Shown in pieces: positions 1 to 5,996 of a DNA stretch of 12,915 nt (position 1 is its first letter; each line of letters begins with the position of its first letter). Where the stretch lies: NCBI GenBank assembly GCA_964424205.1, contig CAYRIF010000085.1, positions 1 through 12,915 of the forward strand. The letters are read 5' to 3'. Origin of the DNA: CAYRIF01 sp964424205. Lineage in GTDB: Bacteria; Bacteroidota; Bacteroidia; Cytophagales; Cyclobacteriaceae. Under the pieces are notes generated by a model. That model saw only the letters and a program-made list of their open reading frames with translations, searched no databases and was not told the DNA's origin. The translations under genes were made by a program, and so were the position numbers.

Positions 1-111
1 TATTCACGAGGTTTTTGTTTGTGGTAAAAATGAGAGATACTGAGGTTTTGTGATGTTAGATTATTTTAACGTACTTTGTTGAAATGGGCGGCATGCCATT
101 GATATGAAGGG

Positions 112-143
112 TCGTAGGATCGCTGAAAAAGCTTAACCTACGA
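112..143. repeat. Imperfect inverted repeat upstream of the first membrane-protein gene
   Basis: The 7-nt arms TCGTAGG (112-118) and CCTACGA (137-143) are perfect complements. Inside them GCT (122-124) and AGC (130-132) can pair around a GAAAA-type loop. It lies about 30 nt before the ATG at 174 and could be a leader hairpin or a protein-binding palindrome. Apart from this and a GGCATGCC palindrome at 90-97, I see nothing recognisable in positions 1-173. The role is unknown. Confidence 0.35.
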
Positions 144-173
144 TTAGTGGCTTATAGATGAGCATATAATTAA

Positions 174-665
174 ATGATACTATTAAGAATTAAATCATGG
201 CAATTATTTTTAGCAATATTCACACCTGTTGTAGTATCTGATATTCTTGATAATTGGGCAAGTCCCTTACTGCGTATTATATCAGTAGGGGTACTATTTG
301 GATGGTATTTGTTTGCGGGAAAAGAATTGAATGAACAGTTACAAGAGGATGAGAAAGAGAATGATTTGTTTTTCATACTCAACTGCTTGTTTGTGATAGT
401 CTTTTTATCTCTGTTATCAATATTTGGTGAAAGAGAAGAGCTCGAAGGGTCAATGTGGGTTTTATTATCAATATTCTATTTTTTGTTTTCTTTTTTTTAT
501 ATAGTAATATTTACATCTCGTGCATTTTTAGCAGTGCAAGAAATTAAATCAGAGAAATCAGCACATTATAATTATCAAATGGTTTATCTGTTATTTTTTG
601 TACATATTATTGGTATTTGGTTTTTTCAGCCAAGAATAAACAAATATACCGTGCAATCTCTATGA
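174..665 (+). CDS. Hypothetical four-helix integral membrane protein
   Basis: This is a 163-residue protein whose function I do not recognise. It begins with an amphipathic stretch containing KSWQLF, then shows four hydrophobic segments at roughly residues 11-24, 30-48, 63-81 and 92-116, with a last one near 133-150. One of these may be peripheral, so four or five membrane passes are possible. An acidic, charged loop (about residues 50-62, many E and D) separates the second and third segments. No catalytic motif is visible. The N-terminal wording resembles small uncharacterised membrane proteins common in Bacteroidota; that is recollection, not a search. The ATG at 174 follows an A/T-rich leader without a Shine-Dalgarno sequence. 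The gene stands alone, with no partner on either side, and no convincing TAnnTTTG promoter was found. The reading frame is intact, and AT-rich codons dominate. Confidence 0.6.
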   Translation: MILLRIKSWQLFLAIFTPVVVSDILDNWASPLLRIISVGVLFGWYLFAGKELNEQLQEDEKENDLFFILNCLFVIVFLSLLSIFGEREELEGSMWVLLSIFYFLFSFFYIVIFTSRAFLAVQEIKSEKSAHYNYQMVYLLFFVHIIGIWFFQPRINKYTVQSL

Positions 666-743
666 CGACCAGCGGGTGTATTTCTTTAGTTTCTGAAATC
701 AGTATTCTTTCAAAAAGCTCAGCTACCCTAAAAATTTAGCCAT

Positions 744-775
744 AAAAAAAACCTTATCTTTTCAAATAAGGTTTT
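744..775 (-). terminator. Rho-independent terminator of the initiator tRNA gene
   Basis: A perfect 10-bp stem (748-757 with 766-775) closes an 8-nt loop. Read on the minus strand it is followed by a run of T residues (complement of the A run at 744-747 and the stem's own A/T end). It starts 4 nt beyond the tRNA 3' end. On the plus strand four T residues also follow the stem, so it may serve weakly as the end of the upstream membrane-protein transcript. Confidence 0.8.
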
Positions 776-779
776 AGAG

Positions 780-852
<73 letters not shown>

Positions 853-913
853 ATATATCGTTATAATAAATTATTTCTTTGTAGAAACGCCTGAACTTCT
901 TTCAAACGGACTG

Positions 914-942
914 CAAAAATAGTGCTTTTTTTAAAATATCAA
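914..942 (-). promoter_or_regulatory. Promoter of the initiator tRNA gene
   Basis: On the minus strand TTG (942-940) is followed after 18 nt by TATTTTTG (921-914). This is a full match to the Bacteroidota sigma-70 pattern TTG-N(17-23)-TAnnTTTG. Transcription would begin near 906-908, giving a 5' leader of about 55 nt that must be trimmed to produce the mature tRNA. The -33 element sits 1 nt from the -7 box of era on the opposite strand. Confidence 0.65.
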
Positions 943-943
943 G

Positions 944-951
944 TACCTTTG
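944..951 (+). promoter_or_regulatory. -7 promoter element of era
   Basis: TACCTTTG is an exact match to the Bacteroidota -7 consensus TAnnTTTG, and its end lies 18 nt before the era ATG. No good TTTG -33 element is visible at the expected distance (about 920-926). This may be a weak promoter, or one influenced by the divergent tRNA promoter that overlaps it. Confidence 0.55.
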
Positions 952-969
952 TAAAATAAATTTTATCAA

Positions 970-1860
970 ATGGAAAAAGTATCGCACAAGGCGGGTTTTG
1001 TAAGCATTATTGGCAAGCCAAATGTTGGTAAATCTACTTTGATGAATGCCATGATTGGGGAAAAACTTTCGATCATCACCTCCAAAGCACAGACTACGCG
1101 ACATCGGATTATGGGCATTTTGAATGGCAAGGATTTTCAAATTGTATATTCAGATACGCCAGGTGTGTTAGACCCGAAGTATGAACTTCACAAATCAATG
1201 ATGCGATTTGTAAATTCTTCTATTGAGGATGCAGATGTTATTTTGTTTGTAACGGATTTATATGAAAAATTTGAAGAGGAGGATGTCATTTTTGAGAAGC
1301 TGAAGAAAAGTGGAATTCCCATTATCTTTTTGATGAACAAAATTGATTTGAGTAAAGGGTCGCAGGCGATGGATAAAATGGCGTATTGGAAGGAAAGGGT
1401 GGAAGCCAAGGATTATTTTTTGATTTCGGCACTGGAGCAAACTAATATTATTGATGTATTCAATAAAATACTGGAGTACATGCCTGAGCATCCGCCATAT
1501 TTTGATGCAGACCAACTGACCGATAGACCAGAGAAATTTTTTGCAGCAGAAATAGTACGCGAAAAGATTTTTACCAACTACAAGAAAGAAGTTCCTTATA
1601 GTAGTGAGGTGGTGGTGACGGAGTTTTCGGAAGATGATAAGATTATCAGGATGCGTGCGGAGATATATGTAGAGCGGAGTAGCCAAAAAGGAATTATCAT
1701 TGGGCAAAAAGGAGCAGCGCTTAAAAAAGTAGGGACTGAAGCTCGTCTAGACATGGAGAAGTTTTTTGGAAAAAAGGTTTTCCTGGAAACATTTGTAAAA
1801 GTGGAAAAAGATTGGCGAAAAAAACAACTGAATTTAAAAAAATTCGGATACAATAATTAA
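970..1860 (+). CDS. era: GTPase Era
   Basis: This is a 296-residue ribosome-assembly GTPase, the usual length for Era. Era binds the 3' end of 16S rRNA and supports maturation of the small ribosomal subunit. The G domain carries G1 GKPNVGKS (residues 15-22), a G2 region with TTRHR (42-46), G3 DTPG (62-65), G4 NKID (123-126) and a G5-like ISAL. The C-terminal KH domain carries the GxxG loop as GQKG (245-248), followed by KKVGTEAR and the VKVEKDWR strand typical of Era. The ATG at 970 is 18 nt past a TAnnTTTG element, and the start gives the normal N-terminus. der follows 21 nt after the stop on the same strand, so the two are probably co-transcribed. Nothing is missing or altered in the key motifs. 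Confidence 0.97.
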   Translation: MEKVSHKAGFVSIIGKPNVGKSTLMNAMIGEKLSIITSKAQTTRHRIMGILNGKDFQIVYSDTPGVLDPKYELHKSMMRFVNSSIEDADVILFVTDLYEKFEEEDVIFEKLKKSGIPIIFLMNKIDLSKGSQAMDKMAYWKERVEAKDYFLISALEQTNIIDVFNKILEYMPEHPPYFDADQLTDRPEKFFAAEIVREKIFTNYKKEVPYSSEVVVTEFSEDDKIIRMRAEIYVERSSQKGIIIGQKGAALKKVGTEARLDMEKFFGKKVFLETFVKVEKDWRKKQLNLKKFGYNN

Positions 1861-1881
1861 TCAAACATAAAGAATAAGGAC

Positions 1882-3192
1882 GTGGCAAATATAGTTGCAA
1901 TAGTAGGAAGACCAAATGTGGGAAAATCAACGCTTTTCAATAGACTCATTGAAAAGCGACAGGCCATCATGGATGATGAAAGCGGTGTGACTAGAGACAG
2001 GCACTATGGTTTTGGACAGTGGACGGGTAATTTTTTCACGGTGATTGATACGGGGGGTTATGTGACAGGATCGGATGATATATTTGAGGAGGCAATCAGA
2101 AGTCAGGTAGAGGAAGCACTTAATGAAGCATCTGTCATCGTTTTTATGGTCGATTGTTTTGATGGTATTACTGGGCTTGATAAAGACTTTGCTGAAATTG
2201 TAAGAAGAACAAAAAAACCTGTAGTGATTGCCGCCAACAAAGCAGACAACACAGAGCGGAGCTTTATGGTCGGTGAATTTTATGCATTGGGTCTGGGAGA
2301 GGTATTTGCTATTTCTTCCTCTAATGGATCCGGTACTGGAGAATTGCTTGATGAGGTGGTAAAACATTTTGATGATATCGGAGACGAAGATCCAGAATCG
2401 GGCATTCCTAAAATAGCAATTTTAGGAAGACCAAATGTGGGAAAATCATCTTTTATTAATGTTTTGCTAGGAGAGGAGCGGAGTATTGTAACCGATATTG
2501 CTGGAACCACTAGAGATGCCATCAATTCTAGATACAATCGCTATGGCAAAGAATTTATATTAATAGATACCGCAGGAATTCGCAAAAAATCAAAGGTAAA
2601 GGAAGATTTAGAGTTTTACTCTGTTTTGAGAGCGATTAAAAGCTTGCAGGATGCAGATGTATGTATCGTGATGGTTGATGCCGAGCGAGGGCTGGAAGGG
2701 CAAGATGTGAGTATCATTGCGCTTGCCGATAAATATAAGCGCGGCATCATGATTATGGTGAATAAGTGGGATTTGGTGGCGGATAAAGATAATCATACGG
2801 TTAAGAAATTCTCTGAGTCTATTAACGAAAAATTAGGGGACATGGGTTATATACCAATCATCTATACATCGGTGCTCACAAAGCAGCGAATTTTTAAAGC
2901 AATTGAGCTAGCAACGGATATTTACGAGAATAGGGTGAAAAAAATAGCAACTTCAAAATTAAATGAAGTGATGCTAAAAGAGATTGAATATTATCCGCCG
3001 CCTGCTGTAAAAGGAAAGCATATAAAAATAAAATATATCACTCAATTACCCACCCATTCGCCTACTTTCGCGTTTTTTTGCAATTTACCACAGTATATCA
3101 AAGACCCTTATAAGCGTTATCTCGAAAATAAAATGCGTAAACATTTTAATTTTGAAGGCATTCCAATTAAACTTGTTTTCAGAAAAAAATAG
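1882..3192 (+). CDS. der: GTPase Der (EngA), double G-domain ribosome assembly factor
   Basis: This is a 436-residue tandem GTPase needed for maturation of the 50S subunit. The first G domain shows GRPNVGKS (9-16), DTGG (56-59) and NKAD (119-122). The second shows GRPNVGKS (182-189), DTAG (229-232) and NKWD (294-297). The C-terminal KH-like domain (about 352-436) includes the conserved THSPTFAFFCN block. The start is a GTG at 1882. It is favoured because it gives the standard short lead-in MANIVAIVGRPN; no ATG in frame fits better. An AAGGA sequence ends only 1 nt before the start, too close for a normal Shine-Dalgarno. The two Walker A regions share a 26-nt identical DNA stretch (1904-1929 and 2423-2448). 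der probably forms an operon with era. Confidence 0.97.
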   Translation: MANIVAIVGRPNVGKSTLFNRLIEKRQAIMDDESGVTRDRHYGFGQWTGNFFTVIDTGGYVTGSDDIFEEAIRSQVEEALNEASVIVFMVDCFDGITGLDKDFAEIVRRTKKPVVIAANKADNTERSFMVGEFYALGLGEVFAISSSNGSGTGELLDEVVKHFDDIGDEDPESGIPKIAILGRPNVGKSSFINVLLGEERSIVTDIAGTTRDAINSRYNRYGKEFILIDTAGIRKKSKVKEDLEFYSVLRAIKSLQDADVCIVMVDAERGLEGQDVSIIALADKYKRGIMIMVNKWDLVADKDNHTVKKFSESINEKLGDMGYIPIIYTSVLTKQRIFKAIELATDIYENRVKKIATSKLNEVMLKEIEYYPPPAVKGKHIKIKYITQLPTHSPTFAFFCNLPQYIKDPYKRYLENKMRKHFNFEGIPIKLVFRKK

Positions 3193-3198
3193 TACTTT

Positions 3199-3230
3199 TT
3201 TGTGATTTATAAAAAAAGGTGTTAAATTTG
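3199..3230 (+). promoter_or_regulatory. Promoter of the acidic repeat lipoprotein
   Basis: TTTG (3199-3202), a 20-nt spacer and TAAATTTG (3223-3230) match the Bacteroidota sigma-70 consensus completely. This is the best promoter in the window. Transcription should start near 3237, leaving a leader of about 24 nt before the ATG at 3261. The promoter lies just after the der stop codon. Confidence 0.8.
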
Positions 3231-3260
3231 CCCACTTATTCCAAAACATTAAAAAAAATT

Positions 3261-3587
3261 ATGAAAAAATTATTAACATTATTATTGATTTGCGGATTTA
3301 CATTCGCTATGGTTTCATGTGATAAAGCTAAGCAAGCTGCAGAAGATGCAGGTGATGCTGTGGAAAATGTAGCTGACGATGCTGCGGATGCTGCTGGTGA
3401 TGCAGTTGACGATGCTACTGATGCTGCTGGAGATGTAGCTGACGCTGCTGATTCATTAGCTACTGAAGCTGGCGACGCTGTTGACGGTGCTGCTGACGCA
3501 GTAGGTGATGCTGCTGGAGATGCTAAAGATGCTGCCAAGGAAGCAGTAGGTGATGCAGCTGATGCAGTTAAAGAAGCAGTTGACTAA
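3261..3587 (+). CDS. Small Ala/Asp-rich lipoprotein with 11-residue repeats
   Basis: This is a 108-residue putative lipoprotein. A signal peptide (MKKLLTLLLICGFTFAMVSC) ends in a lipobox-like MVSC, giving a lipidated Cys20 and an 89-residue mature protein. The mature part is almost entirely A, D, G, V and E and has no aromatic residue. I count 27 acidic against 5 lysine residues. It falls into a register of about 11 residues (for example VADDAADAAGD then AVDDATDAAGD), the periodicity of extended amphipathic helices seen in LEA group 3 and apolipoprotein-like proteins. That likeness is compositional; homology is not shown. An earlier in-frame GTG at 3219 is rejected because it lies inside the promoter (-7 box 3223-3230). 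The strong promoter and terminator suggest abundant, monocistronic expression. It could be a stress or envelope-spacing protein, but the function is unknown. Confidence 0.75.
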   Translation: MKKLLTLLLICGFTFAMVSCDKAKQAAEDAGDAVENVADDAADAAGDAVDDATDAAGDVADAADSLATEAGDAVDGAADAVGDAAGDAKDAAKEAVGDAADAVKEAVD

Positions 3588-3608
3588 GAAACAACGCTAT
3601 TAAAATAG

Positions 3609-3639
3609 AAGGAGTGCTATCATTAGTGCTCCTTTTTTT
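3609..3639 (+). terminator. Rho-independent terminator after the lipoprotein gene
   Basis: AAGGAGTGCT (3609-3618) pairs with AGTGCTCCTT (3625-3634), giving 10 bp with two G-U wobbles and a 6-nt loop. The T run covers 3633-3639. It ends exactly 1 nt before the first possible start codon (3640) of the next gene, so it may act as a partial terminator or attenuator for that gene. Confidence 0.85.
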
Positions 3640-4257
3640 ATGCTTATGAAAAATCAATCTGTTTATGATGCTTTAAAAAGCAAAGTGCCGCTACACAGTC
3701 TGGCATATTGTTATGAGCTTTGGGAGCGATACCCGTTTAAACTAAAAATAACGAAAAGCAGAAAATCAAAATTAGGTGATTATCGGTTTGATAGCATACT
3801 GAAAATACATCAAATTTCTGTAAATGGAGATTTGAATCCTTATGCATTCCTGATTACATTTATACATGAAGTAGCCCATTTGCTGGTGAAGCTAAATAAT
3901 AGGAGGCAGTTACCTCCGCATGGTGTGGTTTGGAAAACTACCTTCAAAGCGGTTTTTCAACCATTGCTAAATGGACAGGTATTTCCAGAGCAAGTGCTTT
4001 CCCCACTATTGAAGTACATGAAAAATCCAAAAGCTTCTAGCTATGCAGACCAAAACTTGATGATGGCATTGCGGAATTATGATTTGAATAAAATAAATCG
4101 GCCTGTGTTAGGAGATTTAGAGATAGGAGATACATTCAAAATTAATAATAGAGTCTTTAAAAAAGGAGAAACCAAGCGAACCAGGGTTTTATGCCAGGAA
4201 GTGAAATCTAGAAGGAAGTATTTGATTCCTAAAATTGCAGAAGTAGAGTGTCTTTAA
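3640..4257 (+). CDS. SprT-like zinc metalloprotease domain protein
   Basis: This is a 205-residue (or 203 from the ATG at 3646) SprT-like protein. The zinc-binding helix HEVAH lies at residues 76-80, with Glu77 as the catalytic base. HGVVWK (94-99) supplies the probable third ligand His94, as in the SprT/Spartan fold. Upstream residues about 17-60 match the usual start of the domain (a PxHxxxYCxELW pattern). The C-terminal 65 residues form a basic, beta-rich tail without the cysteine zinc ribbon of classical SprT. Spartan-type eukaryotic relatives cut DNA-protein crosslinks; the substrate of bacterial members is poorly defined, so a DNA-repair role is inference. The start codon touches the preceding terminator, so expression probably depends on read-through. 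The gene converges with rmuC, with 4 nt between the stop codons. Confidence 0.85.
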   Translation: MLMKNQSVYDALKSKVPLHSLAYCYELWERYPFKLKITKSRKSKLGDYRFDSILKIHQISVNGDLNPYAFLITFIHEVAHLLVKLNNRRQLPPHGVVWKTTFKAVFQPLLNGQVFPEQVLSPLLKYMKNPKASSYADQNLMMALRNYDLNKINRPVLGDLEIGDTFKINNRVFKKGETKRTRVLCQEVKSRRKYLIPKIAEVECL

Positions 4258-4261
4258 TCTC

Positions 4262-5590
4262 TTATTCATTGTCTTCTGCTCGCTGAATAATATTTTCAGG
4301 AAGTGATTTTTTAGCCTTGGCACCCAGCTTTTTTATTTTTTCTACACTGGTAATTAGATTACCACGACCTTCAAATAATTTGTTCATTGCGCCTTTATAT
4401 TCAGTCTTAGCTTCGTCCATTTTTTTACCGACTTTAGTTAGGTCGGTCATTAAGCTCTCAAATTTATCATAAAGTGCACCCGCTTGTCTTGCAATTTCTA
4501 TGGCATTGCGTTGCTGCTTTTCGTTCTGCCACATAGAATCGATGGTTCTTAAAGTTGCCAGCAATGTAGAAGGCGTGACGATCACAATATTTTTCTCAAA
4601 TGCCTTGTTATATAGTTGATTGTCAGCATTTAACGCTACTGCAAAAGCAGGTTCGATAGGAATAAATAAAAGCACAAAATCGGGAGACTCTATTTGATAG
4701 AGGTCTTCATATTTTTTGCTGCTGAGCTGTACAACATGCCTGTTTAGTGAAGCGATATGCTCTTTTAGAAATTGTTCTTGTGCTATTTCATCTTCTGTAT
4801 TTACCAATTTCTCATAGGCAGTTAGAGAGACTTTGGAGTCCACAATCATTTTCTTATTGTCAGGTAAGTGAATGATTACATCCGGGCGTAAACGAGTTTG
4901 GCCTTCGCCTTCTACATTGAAACTTTTTTCTAACTCGTATTCACGGCCTTTTTCCAACCCTGATTTTTCCAACACCCTTTCTAGTATTAGCTCTCCCCAA
5001 TTTCCTTGTGTCTTGCTATCTCCTTTCAGCGCTTTGGTGAGATTGATAGTCTCTTTGCTCATTTGCTGGTTGAGTTCTTTGAGCCCAATAATTTGCTGAC
5101 GGAGCGCCGCATGCCGGTCGATGCTTTCCTTGTGTGTTTCTTCTACCTTTTTTTCAAAGGTTTTTATTTTGTCCTGTAGTGGATTTAGAATGGACTGTAT
5201 ATTTTCTTTATTCTGAAGTGTGAATTTTTGTGATTTCTCCTCTAAGATTTTATTGGCCAGGTTTTCAAACTCCGTGGTGAATTTCTCTTGTAGCTTTTCT
5301 ATTTCTGTTTTATTTTCTGCTAGCTTGGTTTGAAGGGTCTCTATTTCCGATGCTTTTTTGGTATATTCTATATTGATGTATTCCTTTTCTTCACGGATAA
5401 TATCCATGTCACTTCTGAGTTGCTTGATGATATTTTGCGAAGCTTTTTTCTCCTCGCTGAACAGTACATTGCTAGCCTCAAGTGCTGCGGTTCTGTTTTC
5501 AAATTTTAGTTTTAATGTAATCCATCCAATTAATCCACCGATTAAAATAGAAATAACTGCAATAATTATATAAATGATATAAGTCGCCAT
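4262..5590 (-). CDS. rmuC: RmuC family DNA recombination protein
   Basis: This is a 442-residue RmuC homologue. An N-terminal membrane anchor (about residues 4-24) precedes a long coiled coil (about 30-190, heptad-rich, many E and K) and the RmuC domain. The domain has the hallmark GNWGELILERVLE (196-208), RPDVII (235-240) and DSKVSL (251-256), then a conserved TPSTLLATLRTIDSMWQNEKQ segment. RmuC in E. coli limits recombination between short inverted repeats and carries a predicted nuclease-like fold; its biochemical activity is unsettled. I choose the ATG at 5590. An upstream in-frame TTG at 5614 would lie inside the -7 promoter element, and the ATG gives a normal anchor start. The gene converges with the SprT-like gene and diverges from the SemiSWEET gene across about 100 nt. 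Confidence 0.93.
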   Translation of the reverse strand: MATYIIYIIIAVISILIGGLIGWITLKLKFENRTAALEASNVLFSEEKKASQNIIKQLRSDMDIIREEKEYINIEYTKKASEIETLQTKLAENKTEIEKLQEKFTTEFENLANKILEEKSQKFTLQNKENIQSILNPLQDKIKTFEKKVEETHKESIDRHAALRQQIIGLKELNQQMSKETINLTKALKGDSKTQGNWGELILERVLEKSGLEKGREYELEKSFNVEGEGQTRLRPDVIIHLPDNKKMIVDSKVSLTAYEKLVNTEDEIAQEQFLKEHIASLNRHVVQLSSKKYEDLYQIESPDFVLLFIPIEPAFAVALNADNQLYNKAFEKNIVIVTPSTLLATLRTIDSMWQNEKQQRNAIEIARQAGALYDKFESLMTDLTKVGKKMDEAKTEYKGAMNKLFEGRGNLITSVEKIKKLGAKAKKSLPENIIQRAEDNE

Positions 5591-5611
5591 ATAGTTTTCT
5601 TCTTGCCATTT

Positions 5612-5619
5612 CAAAGGTA
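5612..5619 (-). promoter_or_regulatory. -7 promoter element of rmuC
   Basis: On the minus strand TACCTTTG matches TAnnTTTG exactly, about 20 nt before the ATG at 5590. The expected TTG -33 element is not evident, so confidence is moderate. If used, the leader is only about 15 nt, and the TTG codon at 5614 cannot be the start. Confidence 0.5.
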
Positions 5620-5693
5620 GAAAATACTAGATACTTTTTAGCTTTCTTTTCAGCATAAAGCAGTAAATTCGCTCAACTTTAAATATTTTTATT

Positions 5694-5948
5694 ATGAATT
5701 GGGTAACAATACTTGGTCTTATAGCAGCTACATTTACTACGGTGGCATTTATACCGCAGGCAGTGAAAATTATAAGAACAAAACACACCAAGGATATTTC
5801 TATAGTGATGTATTCCATGTTGATAGTGGGCATTATTTTGTGGCTAATCTATGGCATTATGATTAAAGAGTTACCTATTATATTAACAAATAGTGTCACG
5901 CTTATATTTACTTCAATAATTTTAGTGCTTAAATTGAAGTATAAGTAA
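5694..5948 (+). CDS. SemiSWEET-type sugar transporter
   Basis: This is an 84-residue three-helix protein of the SemiSWEET (PQ-loop) family, which works as a homodimer moving sugars across the cytoplasmic membrane by alternating access. Helices lie at roughly residues 3-22, 36-57 and 62-81. The PQ motif is in FIPQ (19-22), followed by the family's K-T-KDIS segment. Trp50 and Asn66 are spaced 16 residues apart, as are the Trp48 and Asn64 that line the sugar pocket in the Leptospira biflexa protein. It diverges from rmuC and precedes the OpgC-like gene by 48 nt. That gap carries no clear terminator, so the two could share a transcript. The sugar transported cannot be told from sequence. Confidence 0.9.
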   Translation: MNWVTILGLIAATFTTVAFIPQAVKIIRTKHTKDISIVMYSMLIVGIILWLIYGIMIKELPIILTNSVTLIFTSIILVLKLKYK

Positions 5949-5996
5949 TAATACGTAAAGGATTCCCCTTATTAACCTATAGTTTTACTAACTATT

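Noticed and set aside
1..173. A structured RNA gene or integron-type recombination site before the first gene
   Set aside because: Only one modest inverted repeat is present. There are no attC core sites, no tRNA or riboswitch consensus, and no integrase nearby.
1876..1880. AAGGA as a Shine-Dalgarno site for der
   Set aside because: It ends 1 nt before the GTG, too close for normal ribosome placement, and most genes here lack such sites.
3219..3260. GTG start extending the acidic lipoprotein by 14 residues
   Set aside because: The GTG lies 4 nt before the -7 box of a full consensus promoter, so it would not be on the transcript. It would also bury the signal peptide behind a non-hydrophobic lead.
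3236..3538. Minus-strand Ala/Ser-rich frame opposite the lipoprotein gene
   Set aside because: It is the antisense image of the repetitive GCT/GAT codons and has no independent start signal or signal-like features.
3350..3580. Short repeated GATGCTGCTGG-like units as a CRISPR or tandem DNA array
   Set aside because: The units are irregular, have no spacers and are explained by the 11-residue protein repeat.
5591..5614. TTG start adding 8 residues to rmuC
   Set aside because: The codon overlaps the -7 promoter element, and the extension adds nothing resembling the family's N-terminus.
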